Assembly: GCA_037962975.1 (NCBI GenBank)
Contig: CM075673.1
Coordinates: 154,338,667 to 154,402,666, forward strand
Source: Clitoria ternatea
Lineage: Eukaryota; Streptophyta; Magnoliopsida; Fabales; Fabaceae
Direction of reading: 5' to 3'
DNA length: 64,000 nucleotides
A program made the position numbers and the translations under genes. The notes under the pieces were generated by a model, which worked only from the letters and a program-made list of their open reading frames with translations, was not told where the DNA came from and did no database searches. Below, piece by piece: positions 61,346 through 64,000 of the stretch (the first letter of the stretch is position 1; every line of letters begins with the position of its first letter).

Positions 61346-62605
61346 ACTCAATAACGCTTTGTACAAGCTTAACTCCGAGGAGATTAGTCACTATTTGTGA
61401 TCATGTATGCTTGGAGAGATCTAAAGAAAATACTTAGTCTATCTAAAAAGTTTTGATCCAATCAACTAGTTAAAAATTACTATAATTATAAATTAATTTT
61501 TATATTCTATATTATAATTGGATTTCAATGTATAAAAAATTAAATCCATGTCATTTGAAATTATTTTATGAAACGTTAAAATAAATTTGCATCTAGTTTT
61601 TAAAAATCCTTAGATTCGTTTTAGGTGTATATAATATTGGTGAAGAGAAGAGAGGAAAGTGTGTGTGAGTGTGAGATTCTCTTTCATAATTCATTCCACC
61701 ATTTGAGGGCTTATGCTATTTGCCAATCTTTGTTTGCATGCGATTTGTGCTTTTTAATGGTCCTTCCTTGGATTCTCCTTTCCTCTACTTATTCTTCTTC
61801 TTTGTTTCTTTCCATACACATATTTTAGTATTTTCATGCACTTGTCTCTATATATCACCAACCTATACCTAATTAATTCCTCCACACTGCACTTGTAATC
61901 TCTAACATTCTATACATTAATTATTATTATTATAATATATTTTGGACAGGAAATAATTATGCATGGATAATAATAATAATTCTTACAAAATCTCCACAAC
62001 TTCCACCATCACGTACTGTTTTTATTTCTTCTATTTATAATTCTTCTTATGTTAGAGGAAAGTAGGATTAAGCATTTAATCCTTACAAACTTTATCACCT
62101 TAACAATCGTTATATTAAATTATTAGATGATATTACCTCATTATTTTTGTGTTTATCTTGTAACTTTTAAAAAACAAATTTTAACAAATAATATAAAATG
62201 TATTATCCAAAAAATATTTTGATTATCAAATAATTAAGTATTAGTCAACTAAATTATAAAATTACAAATGTATCCTTTCACAAACCCTCTCTCCAAAAAT
62301 CAATATTTTTTCTTGTTTTGATGATTCACGTTTAAGGTTTGCTAATATACGATAAAATAATATGAATCACATTTTAATTGATTCCTTACTTTCTTAAATA
62401 ATTTGGTTGACTAATATTTAATTATTTGATACTCAATATTTTTTTAGATATTATATCTTATATGATTTATTAAGATTTGTTTTTTAAAAGTTAAAAGATC
62501 AACAATTTTTTTAAAATTAAAAGGTAATCTTATTTAATAATTAATCTAAGAGTTATTATTAATTTCCTCATTTTCTATAATAAAAATTTTCTCACAAGAA
62601 TAACT
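61346..62605. other. AT-rich intergenic, no gene seen
   Basis: A CT-rich stretch near 61660-61860 resembles a leader sequence but no gene follows it. The 67-codon frame at 61625-61828 has no recognised domain. Confidence 0.45.
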
Positions 62606-62656
62606 CCCTCCCCCCCCCCCTCTCTCTCTCTCTCTATATATATATATACACACACA
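62606..62656. repeat. Compound microsatellite C(n)-(TC)n-(TA)n-(CA)n
   Basis: A poly-C run is followed directly by TC, TA and CA dinucleotide runs over about 50 bases. Confidence 0.9.
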
Positions 62657-63830
62657 AACGCGACCCTGCATTTTTTTTTTCTAGTCATTCAAATCACTGT
62701 GATAATACAGTCTCTCTTTGCCTTTGTTCTCTGCATGATATACCCCTCCTTGGTGTGATTCTTAGATCCTTGTACTAATAAAATGAAAAAGATTAATAAT
62801 TAAATGTATTTTATATTTTAAAGATATCAAGTACATTATTTTCAAATTAATACTTACTTTATGAGATATATTAAAAATTTATTAAGATATCTGGTTTCAA
62901 TGATAATGTAGACAATAGATGTTAGTACATGGGATTTTATTTCTCAGGCTTTTCCAAACCGATTTCTGCCAGTTTATGCCTAACTCCACTTTTTTTATCT
63001 GTAAATGTTAGTTGGTAGTTATTTGTTAGAAATATTTAGTAACAGAAATATTTAAACTTAGGATCTTTCTTCTTCACTTCTTTGAATTATTAGGTCAGTC
63101 TTATATCCTCTTGCTTAAATAATTAACTTGTTAAACTCAAGCATATGTGTCTTTTGCTTTTGATTTAGTCCCTCACTATCACATTTTGCCAAACTAATAG
63201 TTCCGAAAATGCATTTTGTTAGATACATTGATGAATGATAAAAGTGTATAACTAAATATATTTGGTTCTATATTATATAAGTTTGATTTGTTTTTTATAT
63301 TTTATTTCTATATATTAACTTAGTCATTTATGTTTTAACTTGTAAAGATTTCATTTTCTATTAACTTTATTAGCACAATTAACTTTTTTTATCACTATCT
63401 TTATTCTTTTACCCTTTCTATACTAATCATCAACCGTTAATTTCTCATATCCTCAGCTTACTATATAACTACCAAATCATCTTCTACATCAACTACTAAT
63501 CCAACATTAATTCATAATCAACATTCTTCTGAATACTATCGAATTCTTTATGTTAAATTTACTAAATCTCTAAAGAATGAGAAATATTCTTTATCATTAT
63601 TATATTAGGGAAGGAAATGGAGTGGCGTGAAAAAAAGACAAGGATGAGGGTGAGAGGTCAAAAGCCATGCAATTAAAAGGAGAAGTAGGAGTAGGTTGGT
63701 GGTGTCCTTGGGATGAAGAAGAGAAGACAATGGCAAAAAAGTTATTGTTGTTAATAAATTTTACGAAAAAAGAAGAAATTTAACAAAAAAAATTAAAAAT
63801 GTTAAGAAAAATAGATAAAGGATTATATAT
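62657..63830. other. AT-rich intergenic, no gene seen
   Basis: No coding signal. A purine-rich stretch lies at about 63600-63740. Confidence 0.5.
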
Positions 63831-64000
63831 CACTGTAACAAAATTTTTAACATCGGTTAAAATCGAAATTTAACATTAGCCGCAACAGGGGTGTTAAAAA
63901 AAAGTATTAAAATTCAATATTTTTAACACCGAGTGTTGAAACGGTGTTACTTGGTACTTTTAACACCTAATATCTTATTGGAACTAGTATTATTTGCATA
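63831..64000 (+). mobile_element. Left end of a CACTA-like element running off the window
   Basis: Starts CACTGTAACAAAATTTTTAA followed by CATCGGTTAAAA, close to the ends of legume CACTA elements. Repeated words of the TTAACACCG or TTAACATCGG type in both orientations follow, as expected for subterminal transposase-binding repeats. The body lies beyond position 64000. Confidence 0.6.

Overview
This is plant nuclear DNA: AT-rich, gene-poor, with spliced genes, many degenerate transposons and long simple repeats. The gene content (a CLE peptide precursor, an HMG-CoA lyase with an organellar leader) and the abundance of CGCTYAAGCG-type palindromes suggest a dicot, probably a papilionoid legume. 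That assignment comes from pattern memory, not from a search.

Only two host genes look intact. One is a small secreted CLE peptide precursor at 3403-3681 (+). The other is an eight-exon 3-hydroxy-3-methylglutaryl-CoA lyase gene at 25803-32094 (-), whose splice phases all agree and give a 391-residue protein. No tRNA, rRNA or CRISPR was seen.

The dominant structure is a roughly 16.4-kb inverted duplication at 9037-25449. Two arms (9037-17512 and 17863-25449) are reverse complements at about 95% identity by eye around a 350-bp centre. Each arm carries the same module. First comes a FAR1-type Mutator-like (MULE) transposase gene at the outer end, reading inward. Next is a gene resembling the 'putative plant transposon protein' family, then an array of CGCTTAAGCG palindromes and a 49-bp minisatellite. 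Last is a ULP1-like protease gene starting near the centre and reading outward. Every copy is broken, mostly by lesions private to one arm. One stop codon is shared, so decay began before the duplication. The right arm has lost about 1.1 kb between the transposase and its tail-to-tail neighbour; the left arm has lost the 3' exons of the ULP gene. The layout resembles an inverted-duplication silencing locus such as maize Mu killer. The ULP copy also appears to have Ser in place of the catalytic Cys.

The rest is nested transposon debris, often with readable target-site duplications (TSDs). 1316-1760, 43860-44413 and 52441-55613 are hAT-like non-autonomous elements with 8-bp TSDs; 46001-46481 is a weaker candidate. 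There are three solo LTRs with perfect 5-bp TSDs: 33817-35132 inside a LINE, 36351-38401, and 52915-55447 inside a hAT element. A LINE reverse-transcriptase remnant lies downstream of the lyase promoter side (32522-35640, minus). A Copia remnant (58623-61345, minus) keeps a tRNA-Met primer site, and CACTA-like remnants lie at 45381, 55733-57809 and from 63831 to the right edge. A four-copy MITE family is scattered through 6.8-49.5 kb. Long stretches between these are AT-rich with no supportable gene.
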